This document shows positions 40,939-51,384 of a stretch of 64,000 bases of DNA, in pieces. The DNA lies in contig NC_034414.1 in assembly GCF_002078875.1 (NCBI RefSeq), forward strand, positions 6,950,965-7,014,964, in the 5' to 3' direction. This DNA comes from Numida meleagris (Eukaryota > Chordata > Aves > Galliformes > Numididae). The notes beneath the pieces are model-generated. The model had not been told where the DNA came from. It was given only the letters and a program-made list of their open reading frames with translations, and did no database searches. A program made the position numbers and the translations under genes. How positions within the stretch are numbered: the stretch's first letter is position 1; every line of letters starts with the position of its first letter.

Positions 40939-43900
40939 CTTTGATGAGAAATGGATGAGAGCAAGGATTGTATTTTGTTCTTTCAAAAAGCTAAATGAAG
41001 GAATTTAACAGCATTAATTTACAAAAAAAAAATCAACAATTTTATTCATGTAGACAGTGAAATTAAAGGAGAATAATTCAGTGAAAATCTTGAAGACATT
41101 TTCTGAACATGATTAATATATTCCAGGTACTATAGCAGACATGACAGGCATCTCCAAATGTTGCCTCTAGTGTATTTTCTGATATGTGTGTTTTCCTCAG
41201 CTCACCTAGTGTTGATTGTTAGTCCATCCATGCTTTTTTCTTTTCTGAAATTCTGTAAATATTGGTTGGTGCACAGATTTTCTGAAGAAATTGGTATACC
41301 CATCCACATGGAGCTTTAATATATAAAAAAAAAAAAAAAAAAACTTGCTCTTCTTGCAGACTTTTAAAGTATTTTCCTAAAGGAAAGCAGAATTTTTTTT
41401 TATGCCCTTGGCTATGACTGTCAAAAAATCTCTCTTTTTCTTTCCAAATGCATTGGAAAAAGCCAAAGCATTAAAAACCACTTTATGAGCTTTTATCAAG
41501 CTTTTGTTATCAGCTCTTATCCATTTTATGAGCCTTTAGGTGTTATATTTGGTCCTAAATACTGACTAGAGCTGCTTTGCTACATTTAGCATTAAACTAA
41601 ACTTGCTGTTTTTTCCTCTTAAAGATCACACTGTTATTAAATAACAAAACTCAGTAGCAATAAAGCTGAGTCTTCAGTTTTAATACAATAAATCAAAATA
41701 ATAGATGATAATGGAGAGCCCAGGAAGAGATGACAGCAATCGAGATCTGTATTCATTAATAACTAATGCTATAAAAATGGTCTCTGGGAAAAGAACAAAG
41801 AAGTTGCTGAAATGGAGACTTACTAGGTTGCTGAAAAAATATATTCTCTTCATATCTTTTGGGGCTCATTTTTGTGCAGTTAGTCTGCAGGTACATTCCT
41901 TCAGTTGGTGAACATTTTACTTTAAAATTCTGAAATTGATGAGCTATTTATTAAAGTAATTCTTTCAAACTGGCAGTGAAATTATGCATGGGATTATTGT
42001 CTCTTCATTTATTTTTTCTTGAGTGATTAGCTATGATGCTATAACTCATTTATGAGAATGACTTATTTTTAATGTTTTAATTAAAATTGAACTGGGAAGC
42101 AAATGGGAAGAGTTACTTGCAATGCATACAGTTGTGCCGAACGCATTTGATGGCAGTTGTCTTTTTATTACCTTAGGATAATTAATTGGGGGTGTTTATG
42201 TACTAATATTACCTAATTAACTCAGTAGTGAGGTAATTAATTTAGTTAACAGTTGTCAAAAAAAAATAGTGTATTAGTATAACCAGCTGCTCTCACTTCA
42301 CTGTACTCTTGTTGGATACGTGATTTTTTCAAATAGGTATTGTGGAGTTTTATTTATTTACTTATTTTTTAATGATTCAGAGACCAGAGACTGTGTTTTA
42401 TTAGGAGGGCATTTCACCTATAGGAAAACAGGGTACAGTGTAAATCCTGCAGAGAGGGAGCGGAGCATTTAGATGGCCCTCTCTTTCAAAGATGCTGTTG
42501 GGTAAGGTTCCCCATCCATCAACAACTGCAGTTATTTATTTGCTTTTGAATTCAAAATGCATGCTTTTTTTTTTTTTTAAGCGTGCCTTATTGTGACATA
42601 TCTGAATATCTCGTGTTTGAGAATCAGGACTAGGCATTGGGCACTGAGCGGGGACATGACTAAAAGCAATAAAAATGGATATAAGTTCTGCTCTCATTCA
42701 TGTGTATGCAAAACATTCAGTGTCCTGCCTGTGATTCCTCCTTGTGATATTTTCCCCTGCCTTCAGGTGTTTCAAGCTCAGCCACTTCACGAGCTACATA
42801 TGCTTTTTCATTAGATAGTTATCCTCCATTAATTCCTTCTCTATACGCTTGTCCTGTCTCCCCTTGAATGCACATAAAGGTTTAGCAGGTCCTGTGATAC
42901 TAGCCATGCGTCCTTCATGTGACGCACCACTTCTGGTTGCAGTTTGGAACTGAAAACAATGACCTTTGTTTTGTGCTCACTAATTCTCAGAGAACACAAT
43001 TTCCATCTTGTGAGAAGAGGTAAAGGCCTTAGTGCGTGTCTGCAGCACTACTCTGCTCCCATGAAACTGCATGCTCACGTTTCCTGCAAGCCTTGCAGGA
43101 TGGTGGCTTGGGGCTGGGGTTTTCCCAGTTTGCTTGCTTCTATTTTAAGAGTATTTGTTTATTTTCTTCTGCCGACAAACACGTCTAGATTGAGCTGGTC
43201 AGCAGAAAAACAGTTCTGTGGTTTTAATCTTTTCTCCTGTATGTGAAGTAAGTAGACACAGGAGGATGTAAATATGGAGTGATTTGGAAAATAAGCATAC
43301 TCAAATATCTAAATACTTAAAATAACAAATGACGTTGAACTCTGGAAAGTAATTCTGTGAAAGGGATAGTGGGATCTCTGACTCCCAAGGATTTCTGTTT
43401 TCTTTAGGGAAAGGAAGATAATATCCAGTTAAATGGTTTATTGACTTCGCAGTCCGAAGTCCGGTCAAAAACATTCTGACTGCCTGCTTAGACCTAGGTA
43501 GCTCCTTACAGAATCCCCAGGGAGGCTTTACAAGACTTTTTTTTTTTCTTCTGTGTCCTTTCTGCTTTCTAGCATTTGGTTCCTGTGCATGTGTTTCATT
43601 GCTTGTTACTGACATTTTTGCTTAGCTTTGAGTATATTATAAACCTTATTGATTAAGTGAACCTACTTTTTTGACCAAAAAGCAGTAACAAAGGCTGAAT
43701 GAGTGTTAGCCGTTGTTGCCATTTCTTACTTACTACCTTCAGCTCCATCATCTTGAACATTTATCTGATTTTTCTCATATACCCTTTTCTTGCAGGTGTT
43801 TTTCTTTTATTCTGCTGCATGTTGCACAGCAGAGACTATCTCATTCTTTGCAACTGTTTTAAATACCCTCCTGGAAACAAGCCATGTGTTTTTACTTCTT

Positions 43901-45400
43901 ATAATTTATCATTATAAAAATAAACTCTGTCATGCTTTTTATTTGTAGCTAGATGTACGTTATAATTCATGCGCCTTCATGTATCAGTAACTTAACTTTG
44001 AAGCTCTTTGCTTGATTCATAACCCTTGTCCTAATTTTAAAGGAGTGCAAGTGAGAAAATTTCAATTCCAACTTATTTATCTAGGGTAAGGGTGGAGAGC
44101 TTATTTCAGAGTGGCAAGCGTATTACTTGGATTTTCTAGCTTGAGCCATTTGCATCTTGATATTCTTCTGCTAACCAGATTTGAGCAATAGCTACTATGT
44201 CAGGTATTTTCATAACTCAGGAGTAAAAGACAGGAGTCAAATAATTCCTTCACCTTTTTGTGTAGAGGTTTAATAAATCAAATGGCTGAAGTCTCTCACT
44301 TAAAGCCTGGTTTTCCGTTTCCGGATATCCTTGCACTTTTTGCCACCCTTTTCTTCCTCCCTGTTTCTTTCTCTCTTTCCCTCTGTGTGCTTGTTTGTTT
44401 TCTTTCTTTGTTCATGGAAGCTAATAATAGTATTTATTCATATGATATAGTAGCAAAAATCACAGTGTTCCTTCTCCTCCTTGTTATTTACCTAATTATA
44501 CAAGTTCATCTTTGTGGTTCATCTTACTTGATTAGCCATGATATCCTAAGTCATTTCTAGAATGGAAATGTTCCTTTTGAGTGTATTTTCTACGCGTTGT
44601 TCCTAAACTTCAGGTGTACTGTATATAAATGCATTTATAAACTTATACATGGACTGAATCTAGCTTATCAAGTGATCTGTGCACTGCAGTTGATCTGTTC
44701 ATAACTTTCTCCTGCATATTGCCAATTTTGCATTGCATGTTTGGTTTTTTTTTTAGCACAGGCTCCATATATTTTTTCCCAAATAGCTGCTAGTGTTATA
44801 CATAGCTTTGTGCTGAGGATGCATGTTGTGGCACTCTGTGAATAAAACTCCATAGCCGATGATGTCCTGTTATGTTTTTAAAACTCTGGGAAAAGGGGGG
44901 AATCTGCAGAGCACAACACACTGTCTGAGAAAGTTTTCTTCTACGTTCTTTGTGGCAGTGAATTTGAGAATATGTAATTTTTGTTTATTAATTTCAATAC
45001 TAGGGTAAGCAAAGACACTATTTATTAAATTCTGAATGCTTAGCATTGCAGTATGAAATATCTCAAATCATTTTTTTAATGATTTGCCTTATTCTCTTGT
45101 TATTAGAAAAATACCAATATCTCTACTGAATTACCTTGTTAATGATTTCAGTGAAGGCACGTAAAACATTTCACGCTGCTACTGGACTAGAGATTGTTGA
45201 ATATGATCTTCAGTAGGTGGTTGGTTTGGGTATGGGTGGCATATGAAAACATTTTTATTTTCCTCCATATTTGAGAAGTTTCTTCATCAATGAAGTCATG
45301 AGGTGCTTATGAAGAATATAATACCGCAGGAATAAATTGTCCAGTATCAGAAAGGCTAGAAAATAAGAATGATCGAAAGTTGTTTTAGATCTCCACCTAC
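40939..45400. other. AT-rich stretch, probable intron
   Basis: A poly-A run and chance frames only. No splice-bounded frame in phase with the flanking candidates was found. Confidence 0.4.
41325..41343 (+). repeat. Poly-A run
   Basis: Nineteen A in a row. No retroposon body or target duplication was recognised beside it. Confidence 0.9.
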
Positions 45401-45481
45401 AAAGTGATCGATATATTCCCATGTAACCTGTTCATATCCCCATCTCCACTGTGCGTCTACTCGTGCCAGACGAACATCGTT
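45401..45481 (-). CDS. Candidate coding exon
   Basis: The segment is 27 codons in phase 0, NDVRLARVDAQWRWGYEQVT followed by Trp-Glu-Tyr-Ile-Asp-His-Phe, with donor GTAGGT. The acceptor (gagacacag) has its pyrimidine tract about 15 nt upstream. The phase fits the segments at 46.2 and 40.9 kb. Confidence 0.35.
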
Positions 45482-46137
45482 CTGTGTCTCTTTCACAAAA
45501 GAGAACCTGAGCAGTGTCCTTCCTGACCACTCTTGCCAGCCACAGGACACAAGTGCTGACAGAGTACTGCTGATTGCTTTTCTTTCCCAGTGATTTTGTG
45601 GTTGGAGTGGGCTGGGGCTGTGGAAAGAAGGAGCTGTGTTTTCAAACAGTGGTGGCTGGCACTTCCTTTAAATGCTTCCACTAGCACTAGTATATGAACG
45701 TAGTGACTAACATTGCCTGACAATTTCAGTTTTACTGCAGTTATTGCTTTGACAGGCCTTGACTTTCTGCCAATTCAGCTGGAAAGAGCCTTTGTATCCC
45801 TTTTGCCCCACTGGCTTTCTTGATTCTCCCTTTTTTTCAAAGCACACATTTCTTTCCTTCATAACAGATTTCTCTGGAGTAATGACTGCAGTCACCCCTG
45901 TGCCCTGTGGCCACCTGTGCTGTCTCTGCTGTTAAATCATTAAGACATACACACATTCTGAGAAAACAGGAGAGAGATAATTACAACACTTAATTGCTCT
46001 TTTGCCTCATTAATTTTTATTATAAAAATGTCTGTCCTTGGCTTGAACAGGAGCTCTATCTGCTGGGTATTTCTAAACATGAAGCGTGGAGTCAGCCTGG
46101 CCATTAGCAGCCTCCACTCCAGCCATGACCCACTGAC

Positions 46138-46265
46138 CTGTCGCGTGAGTGTAGTATTTCTGTAATATGGCAGTCCCTTCAAACTGAAACCAGCAAGCTC
46201 CATGCTCACTCCCAGAGTACAGCTGGAGATGCTGGGCTTTGAACATGACAGATTTACCCTTTCAC
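46138..46265 (-). CDS. Candidate coding exon
   Basis: The acceptor is caatgccatgccag and the donor ACAG/GTCAGT. Only one frame is open: it takes one carried base and ends in phase 0. It includes ERVNLSCSKPSISSCTLGVS and ends with LPYYRNTTLTRQ, with cysteines and a beta-like pattern. Confidence 0.4.
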
Positions 46266-47091
46266 CTGGCATGGCATTGATATAAAACCGGCAAAACGGT
46301 CAGAAATTACTTTTACTGAAAGAAGTAAATATTACCAAGAAAATAAAGAGAATGTCTAAGACAAAGATCAGAATTCTCCCTAGATCATCTTATCTTCTTG
46401 TTTTCCAGTTTCACATATAGTATGAACTATAAATATTCATAATTGTTTGTTACTTTGTTAGAGATTAAATAAGCTCACTGAAGTTAGCTGTGTTCTCAGA
46501 GTATTTAAGAGTTCCAACTTGTTTTAAGCCAAACAGGCAAGTATAAAAAAAAATTGTGACTATTCACAAGTTGGACTAAGATGAGCTGTTTATGTCAACT
46601 CTTTTTGAAATAGTCAAGTATAATGCACGCGTGGCACAAAATCTCATTGAATTTTCTGTTCCACTTTCTGTGGCTGCAAAGGCTAACGTGGCACTGGGGA
46701 ATGAATTATTTCTTCACTTGGAATGTGCTCACAGACTCAGGCTGATGATCTATTACATATTAGAAAAAAGATGCCACCTTTTCACATTCTCGGACTTGCT
46801 GATAGTTTAGAAAAACTCAGTGTCTGCCACTATTAGTCTATAGTGGACATGGAGTTCACTATCAAAATGAAAGCTTATCAGAAGAAAGATCTGTTTTTAT
46901 CTCCGTATTTTTGTCTCATTAACACCTACTGGCAGAACATTTGTTTTCTGATAGCGCAGATTCTTTTTTTTTTTTGTCCACTTGCCATCAGTATTTCACT
47001 GTTAAGGAGTAGTTAGTGAATATAGAATAGTGGGACAAAACAACGGAGCCAACACACACAATAAAAAATTTATTAAAGCTTTCATAGCTAC

Positions 47092-47346
47092 TTTTAAGTC
47101 AACAGAATTATTTTTATTTATGTCAGAGGTATAGTTGTCAGTGTAAATATTTCCTAAATAAGTTTTTGAGCTGTGGACAGAGTCTACAACAGCTAATCGT
47201 AGCAGGAGTGGTTGGTTGCAAAAACTTGAATTTTCCTTTGCCAACCAAATATCTTCTGTAGAGTGATCAGATGTTCTGCAGGGAAAAAATGGAGGTACTT
47301 GTATCTTGGGCAACACTGCAGCGCTCTTTGAGGAAATGACTGCATT
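47092..47346 (-). CDS. Candidate coding exon, frame uncertain
   Basis: A strong acceptor (atctttttttttccag) is followed by an 85-codon open frame starting NAVISSKSAAVLPKIQVPPF and containing STEDIWLAKENSSFC. A second frame is open for 50 codons. The donor (GTAGCT) is poor, and the exit phase does not match the next candidate, so the end is doubtful. Confidence 0.25.
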
Positions 47347-47778
47347 CTGGAAAAAAAAAGATACATTTTAGAGTAAAAATGTTTATTAGCAATTGGCACT
47401 CCATAATCATTATGTTGTACAATAACCTAAAACACCCATCTGGCACAAAGAATAATGAATACCAATGATATGTTCATGCCTCAGAAGTTTATTGGTATCA
47501 CTCTGGGGAAATGGCTGGAAGTGGCTTTCCATTTGCTGAATTTTTTAAAATTATCTACTTTCTAGCAGCAGTGATAAAAGAACACAGAAGCAAACTAACA
47601 GGAACCTTAACTGGATTTTTGACTCAGAAAATAACATGTAATGTATTTGGGGCAACCTACTCCAACCAACTGCCTGGATTCTATTTTAGAATTTCTTGAC
47701 ACTGTGGGGCACCTACACCATGTCTCTGTTTAGTGACTCACTATTTTCAGTGGATTTTCATCCACACAGGACATTCAC

Positions 47779-47913
47779 TGAAGGATAGATGCAGTACTTG
47801 TATTTGTTTGTATGGGCCCAGGTCAAATTTAGATGTTCTTCTATAATGTGGAGATTTGCAGATTTTCACAATCTGAGCTATGAAAAAAGTTGCCTTGACG
47901 GTCTCCACTCTTT
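47779..47913 (-). CDS. Candidate coding exon
   Basis: The acceptor is gtaaacatctgtttacag. Only the frame that takes one carried base is open throughout. It reads RVETVKATFFIAQIVKICKS and later SKFDLGPYKQIQVLHLSF. The donor is GTGAAT (moderate); GTACTG a few codons earlier is an alternative that changes the exit phase. Confidence 0.4.
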
Positions 47914-47976
47914 CTGTAAACAGATGTTTACATACACAAACCCACATCTGGCTACATGAAAAATGACTGAATTTCC

Positions 47977-47995
47977 TATATATATGTATATATGT
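47977..47995. repeat. (TA)n-like microsatellite
   Basis: tatatatatgtatatatg. Confidence 0.75.
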
Positions 47996-48406
47996 TTTTC
48001 TGATACTGCAGTTGTGCTTCAGTTTGGAAATATATTTTTCATGTTACTTTGCATCCGTACAGAATTATACTTCATAGCTCTTGGTTTGGAAACTAGGATA
48101 AGGCTTTTCTGAGATACGTCAGTTTTACAGTTTAAGCATTTCTATATGGAGCGATAACAAAAATTTTACTTCTGTAAAATGAAAACTGCCAAATATTTTA
48201 CTGAGCTGGGCCCAGGTCCATTCAGTCCTAGTTTCATTCTGAGGAGTTTTTTGACTCATTAGAGATGTGGTTTATTAAGCATAATGAATACTTTTCTGTT
48301 TGCAGTTTTTACACAAGCCCTTACGTACTACATTGAAATATAAACTCTTATGTAACTGCAATAAAATGTCAACTCAAAAATTTTGATTACCAACCAAAGT
48401 CTATAC

Positions 48407-48430
48407 CTTTCCTTGATACATTTAGATGAA
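48407..48430 (-). CDS. Possible 24-nt mini-exon (alternative to 48325-48355)
   Basis: Acceptor aaagatttgtttcag and donor GTATAG enclose 24 nt that accept one base and leave one (HLNVSRK). This would link 48.9 kb to 47.9 kb in phase. A competing 31-nt segment at 48325-48355 has a better donor (GTAAGG) but needs phase 0. At most one is likely real. Confidence 0.15.
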
Positions 48431-48827
48431 CTGAAACAAATCTTTTTAACACTACTATCCTGAAATACCTACAATTCATGTCTCATTCGTAGAGCCACAG
48501 AAGTACAAATTACTATAAAATTTGGTTGATCTCTTAGTTTTCTCAATCTAAATAAAATCAGGTATGAAACACCTGATTTTAGTCATTCTTGCATCTTCTG
48601 GAATTAATTCCACTAAGAACCACTGTGCATTTGAAGTTCTCCTTGTTAAACAGGCATATTTTTTTCTGTGCAAACCTGTACTTGTAACTAGAAGAACAGT
48701 GAATTCTGATTAAAGTTAAGTAAGAAAGGAGCTACGCTGTTTTTCCAGACAGTTGTTATATTTGGGTAGTTTGATGAGGCAAGTAGGCAAAGTTCATTTG
48801 CAAATGTCCAAAATATTCTCCACTTAC

Positions 48828-48907
48828 AATGCAAGTTGTCGTGGTTTTGTGATTTTCGGTCATTGGTACTCCACATCATAACATCATGGTAGTGAATGTA
48901 CCTGGTT
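48828..48907 (-). CDS. Candidate coding exon beside the assembly gap
   Basis: The donor is a consensus GTAAGT and the acceptor agtagtccttctcttctgag is good. Taking two bases from upstream it reads TRYIHYHDVMMWSTNDRKSQ then Asn-His-Asp-Asn-Leu, leaving one base. The acceptor side abuts the promoter-like stretch flanking the gap. Confidence 0.35.
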
Positions 48908-48924
48908 CTCAGAAGAGAAGGACT

Positions 48925-49151
48925 ACTACATTTCCCAGGGTACTTTTCTCCTCTGTTACCATTTCCGGACAGAGGGAAAAGATAAAAGCTTGCAGATCAC
49001 GAGACCTCGTCCCTTTTTCCGCACGTCTCTCGTCTTGACAGCACCTTGCTCTCCGGCCGTCTTATCATCGGTAGTAGAGTAAGGCCTACCTTGATTTTGG
49101 GACATTCTCTCTCTCTGTATTGGATTTATCAGCTTAAATTGTAATTATATT
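48925..49151 (+). promoter_or_regulatory. Promoter-like or LTR-like segment left of the gap
   Basis: It contains actacatttcccagggtac at 48925-48943, close to the ZNF143/SBF element, an ETS-like ccatttccgg at 48959-48967, and a TATA-like gataaaag at 48981. A CpG-rich stretch follows (ccgcacgtctctcg, ctccggccgtc). These fit either an unannotated promoter or the U3/R part of an endogenous retroviral LTR. The exon candidate at 48828-48907 lies on the other strand beside it. Confidence 0.4.
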
Positions 49152-49776
49152 NNNNNNNNNNNNNNNNNNNNNNNNNNNNNNNNNNNNNNNNNNNNNNNNN
49201 NNNNNNNNNNNNNNNNNNNNNNNNNNNNNNNNNNNNNNNNNNNNNNNNNNNNNNNNNNNNNNNNNNNNNNNNNNNNNNNNNNNNNNNNNNNNNNNNNNNN
49301 NNNNNNNNNNNNNNNNNNNNNNNNNNNNNNNNNNNNNNNNNNNNNNNNNNNNNNNNNNNNNNNNNNNNNNNNNNNNNNNNNNNNNNNNNNNNNNNNNNNN
49401 NNNNNNNNNNNNNNNNNNNNNNNNNNNNNNNNNNNNNNNNNNNNNNNNNNNNNNNNNNNNNNNNNNNNNNNNNNNNNNNNNNNNNNNNNNNNNNNNNNNN
49501 NNNNNNNNNNNNNNNNNNNNNNNNNNNNNNNNNNNNNNNNNNNNNNNNNNNNNNNNNNNNNNNNNNNNNNNNNNNNNNNNNNNNNNNNNNNNNNNNNNNN
49601 NNNNNNNNNNNNNNNNNNNNNNNNNNNNNNNNNNNNNNNNNNNNNNNNNNNNNNNNNNNNNNNNNNNNNNNNNNNNNNNNNNNNNNNNNNNNNNNNNNNN
49701 NNNNNNNNNNNNNNNNNNNNNNNNNNNNNNNNNNNNNNNNNNNNNNNNNNNNNNNNNNNNNNNNNNNNNNNNNNNN
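49152..49776. other. Assembly gap (625 N)
   Basis: An unbroken run of N. Both edges are CpG-richer than the surroundings, suggesting GC-rich or repetitive DNA that was not assembled. Any reading frame across it is meaningless. Confidence 1.
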
Positions 49777-49875
49777 TGCGCCATTTTGTGGAGCTGTGAC
49801 TCCTTGGCCGCCCAGCGCTGCGTTTTGCTTGTGTTTTTGCTTACTCAAATTAATAAAATCTTTTTGTGGATCAAT
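49777..49875 (+). promoter_or_regulatory. CpG-rich segment right of the gap with a polyadenylation signal
   Basis: gcgccattttgtgg (YY1/E2F-like) and gccgcccagcgctgcg are followed by AATAAA at 49852-49857. A GC-rich stretch then AATAAA within 75 bp is how the R-U5 part of an LTR looks, so the gap may hide most of a solo LTR. Confidence 0.35.
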
Positions 49876-50260
49876 TTAATATAGTCTAATTTATAACAAC
49901 GTGGCAATGGGAAGAAGTAACTCAAAAATAATAGAATTAAAGAGCACAAGAGAATTAATTTCAATCATACATGAGGCAAAATATTATCTTCAATAGAATG
50001 GCGATAGATTTTTTGGATGAAACATTTTACATACCAAATAGAATCTTAGTGAAGTATAAAAAGCTAACAGAAGCATTTTCTAGTTAACATTTAACAATAA
50101 CTGAAATATTTAATTATGGGCATAAGATAACAACTGTCTACAGTCTCTCTTCAGTGGAGTTGATAGCATTTTTTCCGTTGTTGACAAAAATTAATTGTGT
50201 TGCTGTAGTGTGAGTTTTAAACCTTTGAATGTCATCTTGTTTTCATCAGCACAAGTTTAC

Positions 50261-50379
50261 TGACAAGTAGAAAGACAAGTATTCAACTTTTGAATGCAGT
50301 TGTGATGAGATATGCTGGAATTCTGAGAAGTGTTTTCCATTCTTCCTGTGTCAGTATAAAGAAACAGGTCACATACAGG
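50261..50379 (-). CDS. Weak candidate coding exon
   Basis: A very strong acceptor (ctctgtgcttgtccttcacag) precedes it and the donor is GTAAAC. The phase-0 frame starts PVCDLFLYTDTGRMENTSQN and leaves two bases, fitting the segment at 51.2 kb and that at 48.9 kb. A second frame is open for most of the length. It sits next to a CR1 copy, so it may be chance. Confidence 0.25.
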
Positions 50380-50426
50380 CTGTGAAGGACAAGCACAGAG
50401 AGGGCTCTTCATGGAGAAACATGGGA

Positions 50427-50840
50427 GAATCATGGAATAGTTGAGGTTGGACAGGACTTTGGAGATCACCTAGTCCAATTCTCTATTCAGAGGAGGGACA
50501 ACCAAAGTGGGTTGTTCAGGGACTCATCCAGTTGGGCTTTGAGACTTTCCAACCTCTCTGGAGACTCTACCACCTCTCTGGGCAAGCAGTGCTAATGTTA
50601 TTTTTCTCATTTTTAAATTGAATTTGATTCCCTGTATTTCTGTTTGTGTCTATTGCCTCCTGTCACTGGGTACCACTGAGAAGATTTTGGCTCCATCTTG
50701 TTCACTTCCCCACTAGGTATTCGGTGGTAAGATCCTCCTGAGACTTCTTTCTTCTTGAGCCTGAAAAACTCCAACTCTCTCAGCCTCCCCTTGCATGGCA
50801 AATGGTCCAGGCCTTTCATCTCAACCCTAAAGCTGTGCAA
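50427..50840 (-). mobile_element. CR1 LINE, 3' fragment
   Basis: The plus strand reads gaatcatggaatagttgagg at the tail and, farther in, tcctgtcactgggtaccact and ctctctcagcctccccttgc, all antisense CR1 landmarks. It is more diverged than the 21 kb copy and has no open frame. Confidence 0.9.
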
Positions 50841-51180
50841 AATATGAGTAGCTACATGGAAGTAGTTACTAGACTGAAACCATACTAAGTGAGAGGATTT
50901 GATTTCCTCTTAGAATACTTTTGGAGGGTTTTGCTTGTTTGTTTTTATTTCTCCATTTTCATCTCAGTCTCCAGAGTATCAAAAAGAAAATATTCTGCTT
51001 TATGGCTCATTCCAATAAGAGAGACATTTAATACAAACATGGTTGCCGTTTATAATGGAAAAGACTCCTTAGTTATTAGAGGATGGTGGTCATACATGCA
51101 CATCATTTACAGTAACAAGGGAACTAGCTATTTCCAATGGTCTTGCGTTCTCCTCTGGCTTAAGGAACCAGCAAAGGCAC

Positions 51181-51384
51181 TTTGAAAAGTATGCTGTAGA
51201 GATGGTAGATATTTTTCTTTGAATGTACATCATAGATATATTCAGTTGTTCCTCTGAGAAAAGGTCCATTAGAAAGTTCCTCTACCCACAACTCGTTGTG
51301 TTCCACACAAAAGTATATAGAAGCTTTTTGCTCTACTGGTATGCCATTTATACGAGATGAAAGTGAGCCTTGATCCATCTGCTT
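51181..51384 (-). CDS. Candidate coding exon, beta-rich
   Basis: The frame is open for 68 codons after acceptor atattttcaag. It contains GSLSSRINGIPVEQKASIYF, then a Cys-Val-Glu-His turn, with an alternating hydrophobic pattern like a C2 or Ig-type beta sandwich (an impression only). The frame is open upstream as well, so the start could lie farther right. The donor GTGCCT is poor; GTACAT (after the codon for Asp-52) or GTAGAG inside the segment are alternatives. Confidence 0.4.

Noticed and set aside
41325..41343. Poly-A runs (also 61291-61309) as tails of processed pseudogenes
   Set aside because: No gene-like body upstream and no flanking target duplication visible.
49129..49848. Open frame of over 200 codons across the gap
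   Set aside because: It consists almost entirely of N; the frame is an artefact.
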